A stretch of 64,000 nucleotides of DNA from Dysidea avara (GCF_963678975.1 NC_089274.1:49918900-49982899); one strand, 5' to 3'. Shown: positions 10,801 through 21,399, numbered from the stretch's first letter. Program-made: numbers and translations. The notes: generated by a model not told the origin, from the letters alone.

Positions 10801-13800
10801 TGACATCATTGTACAGGGTGTGACATCATTGTAACAGGGTGTGACATCATTGTTTTATTACTCAAAAGAATATACATGCCTGGAAGATACGCATCAAATA
10901 GAATCCTCTAGGGGTTTTTACAAAACAAACTACATTATCTCATTACTTATTGCCTCATTGCTTATACAAAGCACAAACTAAATATTTGATGAGTCCATTA
11001 AAGAGGCTCACATGACATTTCATGCCAAAATTTGTAATTAATGTAATCTGTGTAAGTAGCATTTGAAGCCTCCTCTGTTAATCTCTACTACAATCATATA
11101 CACTGCTGGGGCATAGGAAGATATTTAACTTATGGGTGCCCGGTGGTAAAGCTGAAGACCAAAAAAAAAAAAAAAAAATTCACAAGTGTGACTGCTTTAT
11201 TAGAGTCATTGACTGCTCTATTAGAATATCTCGAACTTTTCAGTAATACAGTGGAACCTCTCTTAACAAACTCCCTGAATTAAGGACACAATAGAAAAAA
11301 ACCTCCATAATAAGGACAAAAATTTTGGTCCCAACTGGTCTGGTTAATACATTTTGTACCTCTGAAAGAGGAAAACCTCTATATTACAGCAAAAAGTGGC
11401 CAAAAATTCTGGGTCCCAAAATGTCCATAATAGAGAGGTTCCACTGTATATAGTACAGTGTGCAAAGTACAGTATTTCCTATATAGTACAGTATTTCCTA
11501 TATAGTACAGTATTTCCAGTGGCATAACTAATGGGTACACTGTACCCATTAGTTATGCCACTGGAAATATTTATGGGTATCCAAGCACCCATGGTACCCA
11601 TGCTTGCACTGTAGTAATATCCACTACTAGTATAGTATCACTACTACACTGTAGTAATATCCACTAGTAGTATAGTATCACTACTACACTGTAGTAATAT
11701 CCACTACTAGTATAGTATCACTACTACACTGTAGTAATATCCACTACTAGTATAGTATCACTACTACACTGTAGTAATATCCACTACTAGTATAGTATCA
11801 CTACTACACTGTAGTAATATCCACTACTAGTATAGTATCACTACTACACTGTAGTAATATCCACTACTAGTATAGTATCACTACTACACTGTAGTAATAT
11901 CCACTACTAGTATAGTATCACTACTACACTGTAGTAATATCCACTACTAGTATAGTATCACTACTACACTGTAGTAATATCCACTAGTAGTATAGTATCA
12001 CTACTACACTGTAGTAATATCCACTAGTAGTATAGTATCACTACTACACTGTAGTAATATCCACTACTAGTATAGTATCACTACTACACTGTAGTAATAT
12101 CCACTAGTAGTATAGTATCACTACTACACTGTAGTAATATCCACTACTAGTATAGTATCACTACTACACTGTAGTAATATCCACTACTAGTATAGTATCA
12201 CTACTACACTGTAGTAATATCCACTACTAGTATAGTATCACTACTACACTGTAGTAATATCCACTAGTAGTATAGTATCACTACTACACTGTAGTAATAT
12301 CCACTACTAGTATAGTATCACTACTACACTGTAGTAATATCCACCACTAGTATAGTATCACTACTACACTGTAGTAATATCCACTACTAGTATAGTATCA
12401 CTACTACACTGTAGTAATATCCACTAGTAGTATAGTATCACTACTACACTGTAGTAATATCCACTACTAGTATAGTATCACTACTACACTGTAGTAATAT
12501 CCACCACTAGTATAGTATCACTACTACACTGTAGTAATATCCACTACTAGTATAGTATCACTACTACACTGTAGTAATATCCACTACTAGTATAGTATCA
12601 CTACTACACTGTAGTAATATCCACTACTAGTATAGTATCACTACTACACTGTAGTAATATCCACTACTAGTATAGTATCACTACTACACTGTAGTAATAT
12701 CCACTACTAGTATAGTATCACTACTACACTGTAGTAATATCCACTACTAGTATAGTATCACTACTACACTGTAGTAATATCCACTACTAGTATAGTATCA
12801 CTACTACACTGTAGTAATGTCCACTACTAGTATAGTATCACTACTACACTGTAGTAATATCCACCACTAGTATAGTATCACTACTACACTGTAGTAATGT
12901 CCACCACTAGTATAGTATCACTAGTCATATAGTATCACAACTACTGTAGTCAGTGTCTCCCATAGTATATCAAGGGCGGCTCTAGGATTTTTGGTGACTG
13001 GTTTCTGATCAAGAAGATGAAGACCAAAAAAAAGGTAACTGCATGCTGAGAATAACCTAACTATATAGTACCACTACTTGCTACACTGCTCAGAACACTG
13101 TAACTGCTTTGTTAGAGTGGTTGTCTGCTCTATTAGAGTATCTCGACTGGTTTCCAGAAACCTCAGAAGCCCCCTAGAGCCGCCCCTATGTATGTACACT
13201 TCATTGCTACAGGCATCAACCAGTTCTTTAGAAAGCAAAATTGCATAAGTATGGCTTCCCACATTGTCTTATGAAAGGGCTCGCCTCTCCTGGAACAGCC
13301 TACAATTCAGTCAAACAATGCTCCATAGTTCAGCTGGTGTTGAGTACCCTTGGCTTCCATCCACTGAATTGCTTGGGATGGGTAAATGTATTTCCCTGAG
13401 GGCAGTAATGGACACATCATGTGAACAACTATGCCATAACATTGTCACGGGCTTCATTGCCTGCAGCAGATAGGATGAATGCCACTACGTCGGGAAATAT
13501 TTAATTAGTGACATGCAATTATTGCATGAACTGTTTAATGTGATGATTACAATAATTAATATTGAATGTGACACAACCACACAGTTTGAAGTCGGCAATG
13601 TCATGAGTGACTGTTTTTACATAGTTTGTTTGCTTGCAAGTTCATAAGGTGAATACTTAGCATTAATTATCTTGCTATAAAACCATTGGCAACTGTACAG
13701 TAATACATTTTAGAGGTGCTATAATGTATACTAAACTCTACAGATCTCCTGCTGCTATCACCATACCAACAAAGACTGATGGTGCAAAATCACCAGTGGC

Positions 13801-14564
13801 TGGTGGATCACATGATCACAGTGTGACCTCTAATGATGGTGACAATAATTTAGCCAATCAAATTGAAGCATCACCTGATCATGAACAAGAACTCAGTACC
13901 ATTCTCAATAAAATTATTGGTCGTACTGTTGTCAAGGTAACAGACTTGCGACAAGCTGCACAGTCAAAGAGTCAGAGTGACATTTCTGACAAGGATTTCA
14001 TGAAAGCCATGCAAGTAGCCAATATCATTGAATTGGATTGCAAGGTATGCCCTAATATGGAAATGTTTATGTGAGCTAATTGTCAGATAGAAACATTTCA
14101 CCCTAGTCTCATCTTATGGGAACACCTTAACTAAACTTTACTAATTTTGGCCAACTTGTAGATTGAAACGTTTCCATTAACAGTATTAAATGTGGTCCCT
14201 CATACATAGTGGATGACAACAGACAAACAGCCATCATTGTCATCAAGATTGTGTGTGTGTCGTCAAGTAGGTGATAATACTGATAAGGTAAGTCACTTTA
14301 ATTGGAATAGGAATGGAAGTATATATCACTATTCTATTCCAGTACCGATTAATACTCGTTGAACTACTACAGAACAGCAAAGTAGTGACTTATAAAGAAC
14401 TGGTCAATAAAGCTCAAGAATTGGGAGAGAAGCCATCCAGGGAGACCTTGTTAAAAACACTGAAGGTAATTCCCCTTGTGGTGTCATGTGACATCACATG
14501 ATCCTTACAGGATTTGTGCACACACAAAAGTAATCGATGGATTATTAACTATGAGTTAACATGA
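4822..14564 (+). CDS. POLR3E: RNA polymerase III subunit RPC5 (POLR3E), C-terminal part
   Basis: Nine exons read in frame: 4822-5005, 5092-5173, 5225-5306, 5826-5885, 5940-6097, 13744-14044, 14210-14287, 14343-14465, 14511-14564 (about 373 aa). RPC5 pairs with RPC4 on RNA polymerase III. Visible family blocks are LVRGCWVIKSDILY, GWEFKLADDQHFI and, in the last exons, a winged-helix-like region YRLILVELLQNSKVVTYKEL ending in RWIINYELT. Human RPC5 is about 708 aa, so the N-terminal half (the RPC4-binding region) is missing here and must be upstream. The exon ending at 6097 stops on AA before GTGAGT; the next exon at 13744 begins with A, restoring a Lys codon, so the 7646-bp intron is supported by phase. 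Other introns are 45-90 bp except 5307-5825. The 3' end converges on MRPL58. Confidence 0.85.
5411..5640. mobile_element. Small inverted-repeat element in POLR3E intron
   Basis: A block starting CTAGGAAAGTGATGTATTGT at about 5425 recurs inverted at about 5570-5612, giving a foldback of roughly 230 bp. The inner part, with GGTTTGTGAGGGTTCTGGGA, recurs at 28795-28856 in an intron of the RUN-domain gene. It has no coding potential. It is probably a MITE or foldback element; no target duplication was identified. Confidence 0.5.
6198..7976. repeat. Minisatellite, 29-bp unit, about 61 copies
   Basis: The unit is GGTTATACTGGGGACAGTG plus TGTTTGTACA, repeated head to tail with few variants (GATTAT, GGGATAG, GGCTAT, TTGGGAC). 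Length divided by period gives about 61 units. Because 29 is not a multiple of 3 and the unit has no stop, all three forward frames stay open with a 29-residue protein period; this is an arithmetic consequence, not evidence of coding. It lies in the 7.6 kb POLR3E intron. Every unit ends in TTTGTACAG followed by G, which resembles a 3' splice site. Confidence 0.97.
7977..8110 (-). mobile_element. SINE 3' fragment inside the minisatellite
   Basis: On the minus strand this carries the same ending as the elements at 1-215 and 61925-62055 (CTGTAGG, then GACCTTCAGCACTTGTGCTG, then TAAAGCC). A single orphan 29-bp minisatellite unit follows at about 8076-8105, so the SINE appears to have inserted near the end of the array. 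Confidence 0.6.
8175..8834. mobile_element. 660-bp inverted-repeat DNA element
   Basis: It starts TACCGTATAGTAAAAAACTT followed by TGGC and ends with the exact reverse complement, a perfect 24-bp terminal inverted repeat beginning with TA. Additional degenerate copies of the same end (GCCAAAGTTTTTACTG at about 8270; TTGGCAAAAAAAACTTTGGCG at about 8750) lie inside, suggesting a nested or composite structure. A 79-codon frame at 8403-8642 has no recognisable domain. Confidence 0.8.
8885..9320. repeat. Minisatellite, 36-bp unit, 12 copies
   Basis: The unit contains AACAAGCTGAAATCATGAGT and TACCTTTGATC(A/G)TTGG. The copies differ almost only at that A/G position. Since 36 is a multiple of 3, the minus strand gives an open frame of a 12-residue repeat (M/T)IKGTHDFSLLP. 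It has no upstream promoter or splice context and lies inside the POLR3E intron, so it is very probably non-coding. Confidence 0.95.
9672..9945. repeat. G-rich minisatellite (CTACTCTATTAGGGGGG)
   Basis: About 15 imperfect copies of an 18-20 bp unit, TACTCTATTAGGGGGGAC, with 5 to 9 consecutive Gs per unit. The plus strand could form G-quadruplexes. It is intronic within POLR3E. Confidence 0.93.
10114..10490. mobile_element. 377-bp Tc1/mariner-like MITE, copy A
   Basis: The ends are inverted copies of ATAGTATGTTC followed by GTTGAGCTGAATCC. A second copy of the same length is at 50719-51095, and a larger element with the same ends and a decayed DDE transposase is at 39084-40663. TA dinucleotides flank the ends. 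No transposase is present here. Confidence 0.85.
10686..10856. repeat. Minisatellite, 21-bp unit, about 8 copies
   Basis: The unit is AACAGGGTGTGACATCATTG plus T, with one copy lacking a base. It is intronic within POLR3E. Confidence 0.93.
11249..11446. mobile_element. pogo-like MITE
   Basis: It begins CAGTGGAACCTCTCTTAA and ends in the near-exact inverse, GAGAGGTTCCACTG, between TA dinucleotides (11247-11248 and 11447-11448). These termini and the TA duplication are typical of pogo/Tigger elements. It is 198 bp with no coding capacity. A smaller relative is at 62082-62195. Confidence 0.85.
11511..11569. repeat. Perfect 29-bp-arm palindrome
   Basis: Two 29-nt arms are exact reverse complements around a single central C (11540), containing GTGGCATAACTAATGGGTAC. 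It follows three copies of TATAGTACAGTATTTCC. It is intronic and could extrude as a cruciform. Confidence 0.95.
11612..12938. repeat. Minisatellite, 40-bp unit, about 33 copies
   Basis: The unit is CCACTACTAGTATAGTATCA plus CTACTACACTGTAGTAATAT, nearly invariant; variants are CCACTAGTAG and CCACCACTAG. It is intronic within POLR3E. Homogeneity suggests recent expansion or ongoing conversion. Confidence 0.97.
12973..13187. mobile_element. Inverted-repeat MITE, GGGCGGCTCTAGG ends
   Basis: It begins AGGGCGGCTCTAGG and ends CCCTAGAGCCGCCCCT. The interior has GGTTTCTG/CCAGAAACC inverted blocks and the dispersed motif CTCTATTAGAGTATCTCGA. Related ends bound the larger element at 45467-47304. Confidence 0.75.
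13188..13743. other. POLR3E intron end, no feature seen
   Basis: No repeat or gene recognised. A 69-codon frame at 13264-13473 has no domain and lies within the intron ending at the acceptor CTACAG (13743). Confidence 0.5.
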
Positions 14565-14570
14565 TGTAAT

Positions 14571-15137
14571 TTATGATAATGCTCTGTCAGTCTTTTTATC
14601 AGAATGATATTTCTTTGCAGTTCGTCGTAACTTGTCAGATTTCCTCTTCCTGTGGTGTCACAATGTGGTCACATGATCACATCACATGACTACTTACAGT
14701 GCCCTCCATCTGGCCTGGGTGGCAGCTGAAGGCTCTGATGGTTCTTCTGCAGCTTGTTCTATTAGTGAATACATCTTAGCTAGAGCATCGTCAAGGTTAC
14801 GATGTTGTTCACGGAACCTGTCTGAAGTCATACTAATTTCTCCAGCTTGGTTGATACGAGAACTAAACTATAACATTACATTAAGTATGTCTCCACACTG
14901 AACCATGTTACCCATAGCTCTAATGGTGGCTAGGTAACAGTATTTACCATTTCATGTAGCCGAGTCTTAACCCTGTCAGACAGCCAATCAGCAGATCGAA
15001 TGTGAAACTTAACGAAGGCCTTAGTATTCACTACATCACAATGATGTCATGGTGATAATGTTGGCTGGACTACTCACACTTGTTCACGTTCTGTCCTCCT
15101 GGTCCACTGCTACGTACAAACTTGATCATGATCTTCT
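14571..15137 (-). CDS. MRPL58: Mitoribosomal peptidyl-tRNA hydrolase ICT1/MRPL58 (5' incomplete)
   Basis: Four exons in coding order: 15137-15078, 15030-14948, 14867-14698, 14649-14571. The first holds the catalytic GGQ signature (SSGPGGQNVNK), which hydrolyses peptidyl-tRNA in stalled mitochondrial ribosomes. The next has NTKAFVKFHIRSADWL, then GEISMTSDRFREQHRNL, all family blocks. The last exon encodes a Lys/Arg-rich tail (KRKSDKLRRTAKKYHSDKK), which in the known family anchors the protein on the ribosome. An in-frame stop at 14694 is bypassed by a strong donor (GTAAGT), which I prefer because the next exon supplies the expected basic tail in phase. The N-terminal targeting exon is not identified upstream of 15137. 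The stop codon is 6 bp from that of POLR3E, so the two 3' UTRs must overlap. Confidence 0.9.
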
Positions 15138-15816
15138 CTATAACAACAGTAGCTATGGTAACCACATAAACTAGAATTGTGTTGTAGCCTATTGAAGGAG
15201 AAAGTGCTTCGTGCAGTACTAGTGTTTGTGTGTTAGGTTTGATAAATATCCAGGGATGTACTTAGGGGGTTTCCTGGTTTTCTGGAAACCCCCTCTGAAA
15301 TTTAAACTTGTGGACTTGCAGCAGGAACACCAGACTATCTTAGTTTGGCAGCAGACATGTCTACAGTGTGTATGGGAACTAACATTGAATCTTAAAAGTG
15401 GGAACAAGAGTATGTCTTTATAAAGATCAAACAGTCATATACGTACTCCAGTCAGTAATACTCTAATAGAAAAGTCATAAATGGAATTACAGTTATAAAA
15501 TGGTTATTAATAATTCTTGAGTTATTAAATTGGAGAATTTAGATAAGTACTTGGTCACTACAATACCTGATCTGCTGACCAGCCATATATCATAATGATC
15601 AAGTATTTAGTAACTATGAAATCACGACTAGTAAATTTTGAAGCATTTTAATATGTAATATCTGGGCCCCTGTGCCTATAACTCACTATCAAATCTGGTC
15701 TTGGATACACTCCTGATATCTTATTGCCAGTAATGGTGAGCACCATGGCAACAGGTCCAGTATACAATTGTGAGCACACATAAAGGAACAGAAGAGTCAT
15801 GTATTATAACTGGGGA
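15138..15816. other. No gene recognised (MRPL58 upstream/intron)
   Basis: It may contain the missing first exon of MRPL58. An imperfect palindrome around GGGGGTTTCCTGGTTTTCTG (about 15267) looks like a transposon end. Nothing else is supported. Confidence 0.4.
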
Positions 15817-16046
15817 GTAGCCAGATCATTTTATCTTTTTTTTTTTGTATTGGGTCAAGAAGAAAAAGGGTTTGGTGAACACAGTATAACACTTTTGTTC
15901 TAGTGCTTGCTGACTGGTGAGAATTGCACATGATGGCTGCGCAGTAGAACCCCCAAAATATTGGGCTGGGGATTCCAGAACAAAATTCTATACCAAATCC
16001 TTTTCCGTCCTACCCAATACAAAAGAAGAAAAAGTGATCTGGCTAC
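15817..16046. mobile_element. 230-bp foldback/MITE
   Basis: It begins GTAGCCAGATCATTTTATC, then a T-run and GTATTGGGT. It ends with the inverse, ACCCAATACAAAAGAAG and AAAAAGTGATCTGGCTAC. The arms are about 55 bp, imperfect. Non-coding. Confidence 0.75.
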
Positions 16047-17016
16047 ATGAGACTATGGGAAGGATTGATTGCAATAGTCATGACTCCATAATATCAAGAC
16101 CACACTCCCTCCTTTTATGTACAAGACCCCTGAAATTATGGTAACACGCCTGCTGCCATTTTCTGACCATTTTTGGCTAAATGTCTAAACACTTTAGAAA
16201 GTTTTTGCTATATTGAGTATGTCCGACCAAACAGCAGGATTTGTCAGACCATTTTCAAAACATAATTTCAGGCCCTGTGTACTCTTGACAAGACTACACC
16301 CTCTCTATTATACTAAATAGTGAGGCAAACTGTGTAATATCAATAACTCTTGTGATAGTGAATTCTATAATTTGATGGTTGAGGGTATCTGATCTGATGA
16401 ATAAAATGGTGAATGTTTGGAGAGGCCAATAATTGGGGATGTTAAATTTATTGCAGTCTTGACAAAACCATGAATTATCTTATAAAACAGCACGAGTTAC
16501 AATAAGATGCCTTGTGTAATAAGACTGAGGGGTAAATTGTCTACAAAAACTTCAAAGATAGAAAGATGAACATCCATATTTCATCATTCAAAATGTATTT
16601 CAGTTCATCTTTCTCTGTAATTCCAAAATTAGAAATCCAAATCCATATTTTAGATCTCTGCAAAATTTCCGTATGTCCATTTGATAGTCAACTTTCATTT
16701 TTCAAACTGTAGGCAATATTTAATTTTTCAGAAGTGACCTATGAAATTTCAGAAGAAGAAGCTGACATGAAGTAAGTACTATCACAAAGATTTTGTGTTA
16801 ATTGCATAACTTACATTCCTTGAATCGCTGAAAATAATTTCTAAACCAGTGTTGTAGATTGCAAGGCTTCCATGAGACATTTAAAATTTGTTTCGGCCAT
16901 CATAGGCAGATCTAGGAGACACTGTTATGAGGGGGGGGGGGGGGGGGGGGGGGCAAGAAGTTATGTGATATAACAGTGTACATTTCATTAAGAGAAGAAT
17001 GCAATCTAGTACACAA
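16047..17016. other. Unannotated stretch with G homopolymer
   Basis: No gene recognised. A run of about 27 consecutive Gs lies at about 16927-16953; similar G or C runs occur at about 44912 and 47265. Such runs are also common assembly or sequencing weak points. Confidence 0.5.
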
Positions 17017-17529
17017 GTTATAACCAGTGTTGGGCAAGTTACTAACTAGTTACATATTACATATTATTTACAACTGAACTATTTAGTTACAGTTACATAT
17101 TACCCATAAAATAAAGTAACTATAATAATATTACATATTATATTACTTTGCGTCCACAGCCTTAAGCTGTCACGTGTGAAACTACCACTTTATCACGTGA
17201 CATGATTGCATTGTTGGACAATGTGCAAATCTTGGTTATAAGTAAGAAGCTGGTGAATAAGCTTCATTCAGTAGGCCCCGTTACTTCATTGTGGCTAGGA
17301 GTTACTCAGAGGATAACTAACGAGATTAGTAACTTCGTTACTTGTAGTAATAATATTACGTAATATCAGACTTGTTATAGTAACTATATTACTTAGGTAA
17401 CCCGTTACATTTGTAAGTAAAGTAACTTGAGTTATATTACCCATTTTTATAGCGTATTTCGTTATATTACTTAGTTACCACAAAAGTAATAAAATTACGT
17501 AACGCGTTACTCCCAACACTGGTTATAAC
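17017..17529 (-). mobile_element. hAT-type MITE (family CAGTGTTGGG), intact copy
   Basis: The element at 17025-17521 (497 bp) has inverted ends CAGTGTTGGG and CCCAACACTG. It is flanked by a perfect 8-bp duplication, GTTATAAC (17017-17024 and 17522-17529). Its interior matches the copies at 536-1509 and 45606-46114 in opposite orientation. Confidence 0.92.
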
Positions 17530-18332
17530 CTTGTCTGGTATAGCTGGCTGGATGAATGAAGGGTATACACTTTCTAAGACTCTACTTGGATATCTTTTGA
17601 AAAAGTTAAAATTAGGTTTGAATTTGGGAGCATTTTTGATAGTTATTTTGCTAACAAAATGTTTTTGCAAAGCAAATAAAATTGGTTAGATAAAACCTGT
17701 TTGATGGTAAAGAGTACTAAACTAGTAGCTATTGTTAGAAAAATTGTCAGTTAATGACATCAGAATTGTGACTGTTTATTAGAGTAGTGACTGCTCTATT
17801 AGAGTATCTCGATCTTTAGAAATTCTAACTTCTTTTGTCTTATTTTCTTTAGAGTTATAACTGTAAATTGCATTTATAACTGTTGTCTTCTATTTTCCTG
17901 TTGGCTTTCTGTACTTCTGAATACAGTGTGATTCCTGCTCAGGTGCCAATATAGTCCTGTAGGTCCAAGGGGGACACAGCACCCCTTGGCCCCCCCTCAG
18001 ATCAAGTCTACACATATACCAAGTCTCACGCTGGCATGCAGTCACAAGCTCACACTCATGGAACTGCTAATCTCAGAGTCGCTATACTCTTCTCAGCAAT
18101 CTGCAACATTTGCTATCAATTATGAGCTCTAAGTCCAACTACATGTGCTTATAACTGAATACAGTAATTATACTTATAGGCACTTACTTCTATTTTTAAA
18201 CATTAATGTTAGATTGATATCCAACTGCATTATGCATCAAGGTGTTTATGAGGAACTACCAGTTAATATGCATTATATCCCGTAAATGACAATTACTCTA
18301 TTAACTTGTATGTTGCTTTGTACATGGTTATG
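17530..18332. other. No gene recognised
   Basis: At 17769-17817 it carries the dispersed motif GACTGCTCTATTAGAGTATC. A CCCCTTGG/CCAAGGGG palindrome-like stretch is near 17965. Nothing coding is supported. Confidence 0.4.
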
Positions 18333-18553
18333 TACCTATCAATGTCACGCCCCCTACCACAGGGTAGGGATTCGTCACCCAAACTCATCCCCAGGGTAGG
18401 GACATTTGCAACATGAATAGCCATATATTGTTAGTGATTCCCGGGATAGATAAGGGGATTTGTAACTCCAGGGGTGGGGAAATTGTCACCTAGTATTTGC
18501 AAATCCCCACCTCTGCCCGACCTGGAGTAGGTGGGGCTTGACATTGATAGGTG
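18333..18553. mobile_element. 221-bp inverted-repeat MITE
   Basis: The ends are TACCTATCAATGTCACGCCC and GGGGCTTGACATTGATAGGT, inverted copies with one mismatch. The interior is rich in GGGGAT/ATCCCC blocks. Non-coding. Confidence 0.8.
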
Positions 18554-18595
18554 CATAATATTTACACAGAAAGTAGATAAACAGTGGCGCGTTAA

Positions 18596-18986
18596 TTAAG
18601 GCCACTCCAATTTGTTTTTATGTTTCTGGTCATCTGAAGTTTGGTTTTATGTGTGGGCGGGCGGAGTTCAGCAACAAAGCAACAATGATGTGACTGCTCA
18701 ACTAGAGTATTTTTGTAATTTTCTGACTGTTTTATTAGAGTATATCGATCTGTACTATGCACTATGCCCATTTCTTACAGGTTTTCACTGGTAAAAGATA
18801 TATAGTGAAACGTAACTGAGCAGTTAGATTTAGCATGTTTGTAGCAGCCCAATATTTGTTTCTGAAATCCAGCCTTTTCAAAAATCTGATGCGGGCACAT
18901 TCCCCATGTATTTCTGAAATTTCACTTTCTGTAAAAAGGATGCGGGCGGTGGACCAGAAACATAATTACCAATTGGAGTGGCCTAA
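18596..18986. mobile_element. Inverted-repeat DNA element (TTAAGGCCACTCCAATT)
   Basis: It starts TTAAGGCCACTCCAATT, then TTTATGTTTCTGGTC, and ends GACCAGAAACATAATTACCA then TTGGAGTGGCCTAA, so inverted ends span about 35 bp. The interior includes two copies of a TTAGAGTAT motif shared with other elements here. A TTAA-like boundary is possible. Confidence 0.75.
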
Positions 18987-19516
18987 TTGTAAATCTCTGT
19001 CTGGTCGGGGCAATCTCACTCTTAAGTGGTTGTAAACCTTGACATTTCTGTAGATATCATAATTTATACTACGTAATGTGGTATACCCCACGTACAAGCA
19101 CACAATACCTTTGGGTATGTCGTAACTTCTTGAGCTGGCCCATTTGACCTGCAGACGAAGTTAGTTGCTGAAGAGAAGCATTCGGTACCTTAGTGATCGC
19201 TACTCCGTGTTGAAACACGCCATGACCTGCTAGTCTACGACAAATCATCTGCTGTATCCCACAAGCGATAGCGATAGTTACACACCCTAGTCGCGTGATG
19301 TAAGCAGATAGAAGAAGGAAGGGATTAAGGTGCTCCTAGCAGATTGCATTTTAGATGTTCTGAATCATAAATTCTGCGATAACTACTGTAAGTTACTCGT
19401 TATTTTGATTAATTTAGGTTGCAAGTGTTCACAAATATGTTGGTGTGTCGATATTGTCACTTTCATTTCGTGCACGTCATTTTAAATACCGTTAAAAAGG
19501 CTTGGTAATTGTGAAT

Positions 19517-19598
19517 GGCAGGATGGCCGAGCGGTCTAAGGCGCTGGTTTAAGGCACCAGTCACTTCGGTGGCGTGGGTTCGAATCCCACTCCTGTCA
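19517..19598 (+). tRNA. tRNA-Leu (anticodon AAG)
   Basis: It folds as a class II tRNA. The acceptor arms are GGCAGGA and TCCTGTC with discriminator A. The A box is TGGCCGAGCGG; the anticodon stem CTGGT/ACCAG encloses the loop TTAAGGC with AAG at positions 34-36. There is a long variable arm and the B box GGTTCGAATCC. A run of more than nine Ts directly downstream is a Pol III terminator. The sequence looks intact and functional. Confidence 0.96.
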
Positions 19599-19599
19599 A

Positions 19600-20130
19600 T
19601 TTTTTTTTTCGTTTTATGTACCTTTTTGTGACACGTTTTTATAGAACATTACCCTCAATTTCCAGCATTAGTATAGGCACAGCCAAGCCCAAATATGTCT
19701 TCAGACCAACCTCAAACCCTTCCACAATGTTTCTATAAATAAATTCTATGCTGACTAACTAACTAATGTCTCCAGCCAAGCATGGATAAGGGTACAGGCT
19801 TGATTTCTTCACTGTTCAATCTCCATCCTGACATGTGCCTTTTTGCTAACCACAGTACACACAATACACACCTTGTCCTCCTTTGTGTTCCAGTGCTTTT
19901 CGCTGACAACACAAAATGTCGATTGGCGCGATGTGGCTTCCCTGTGGTTGTGTTAGCTTATGGTAAGGCAGCAAGTAAATGAAACAAAAACAATCAGCGG
20001 AAAATTACGACATACACATGTGAGCTAAAACAATAATTATACAGTCAAGTTAGAAGGGAGACGCTGGGCATAGTGGGGAAGGATGAATACAAGGTAAAGG
20101 GGGAAAAGTGGGAACTGGTAGGTACTAGTG
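19600..20130. other. Degenerate repeat, no gene
   Basis: 19780-19960 is related to 44410-44620 (shared CTTGATTT(C/T)TTCACTGTTC and GTCCTCCTTTGTGT blocks), so it is an old interspersed repeat. No coding region is supported. Confidence 0.45.
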
Positions 20131-20132
20131 GA

Positions 20133-21182
20133 TTAAATGAAGAGATGAATGGTATTGGAATAGTGTGTAGCATTAAAGTCAGAAGTCAGTTCGTAAACAG
20201 ATAGATCTGGTCCGGAAAGTGCTAAAGGTCTACTACTAACTGTGGGCGGATGATAAAGGGGCAATTCTAACGGGTAGTGAGCTCGATAACTAGAGTGCCT
20301 CAAGTCATGTGGTTGCCCATCACACAGAGTTTCAGAAGCAATTCCATCAGCAACAACTAAAGGAGAGTTCACAGTATATGGGGGTGCTGAAGTTACCAAA
20401 TGTGAAGTCTTCTGCTCTGCAACAGCAGCAACGGCCTCCTCAAGCAGCTCAAAATCAGTTGGCCCAATGTTCTCAGTCGTAACAGCTCATTGAGATGACG
20501 CAAAAGTGAACTGAATGTGTGAATCTTCAATACCAACGTCTTGAGGAACCGCATCTTCGGGGTCCAATGAAGCATATTCAACAGAAAGCAATGAAAACCT
20601 ATTGGTGACAGGAAACGCAGAAGGAAAGTTATTATCAGACACTGTGTTGTCCCTGCAGAGGCCAGATGATGCTTCTGTCCAACTTTGTTCATTCACATTG
20701 GCACAGGGCTGACTGTTATCTCCCTCAACAACATCTTAGGGCAAATCCCCATCCTCCTCCACCGAACAACCCTGCAACCAATCATCCTCAGAGTGGGGGT
20801 GAAGTGCCCAACAACTTAAAATCATTTTGGCATTATAACAGTATAATTAGACACTCAGCCGTTCAACAAGGTGGCGAAAAGCCTTGCCTGTGGACAGCTC
20901 ATTCTGCATAGTGGAAATCCGAGCAATTGAGTGAAGAATCTCTACACTTGAAGGTGTCCAAATACCAAAGTTATCCACTACTAAGGGTAAAAATTCATCT
21001 CCTGCTGCTTCTGTTAGTTCACCTCCTGTTAGCTTATTGCCCGTATTTTCCGTAGCAACTGGATTGATGCAGACATGACTCGTACTGTTCTTTGTTTGTA
21101 ACACTGTGTAATGGGCAGAGCATAGCTGAAAACAAGTTAATGTTGTGCTACTTCTAAAAACCAGGTGCCATGCAACAAACAA
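20133..21182 (-). pseudogene. Decayed retroelement ORF with in-frame stops
   Basis: On the minus strand one frame runs from 21182 to 20133, broken by about three stop codons (near 20847, 20735 and 20484). The upper part has FLPLVVDNFGIWTPSSVEIL and, after a stop, LYCYNAKMIL. This resembles the C-terminal region following reverse transcriptase in retroelements of sponges and cnidarians. The lower part (DFELLEEAVAAVAEQ, HPPTVSSRPLALSG) is unrecognised. It is interpreted as a dead retroelement, not a host gene. Readthrough or selenocysteine use is not supported, since two of the stops are TAA. Confidence 0.55.
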
Positions 21183-21399
21183 ACCTATCTGGGATTAATT
21201 AACAGTGTACGTCCCTAGGGCCATATTGCTGGCCCTAGGGACTTTTAGTTGTCCCCCTTTCAGTAGTCCAGCACACTTGCTCCTTGGTGCTGGGGGTGGT
21301 AGGCAAGGGCAGTACATCTAACCCGGGAAAAAAAATTAACTGTACTAAACTAATGCTTTGTTGCTCTCATACACAATTGAATCAGAACTTTTAACTATT

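Noticed and set aside
14694-14696. End of MRPL58 at this TAA
   Set aside because: It overlaps a GTAAGT donor, and the expected basic tail is encoded in phase at 14649-14571.
16927-16953. Long G run as a biological signal
   Set aside because: Homopolymers of this length are often length-uncertain in assemblies; no associated feature.
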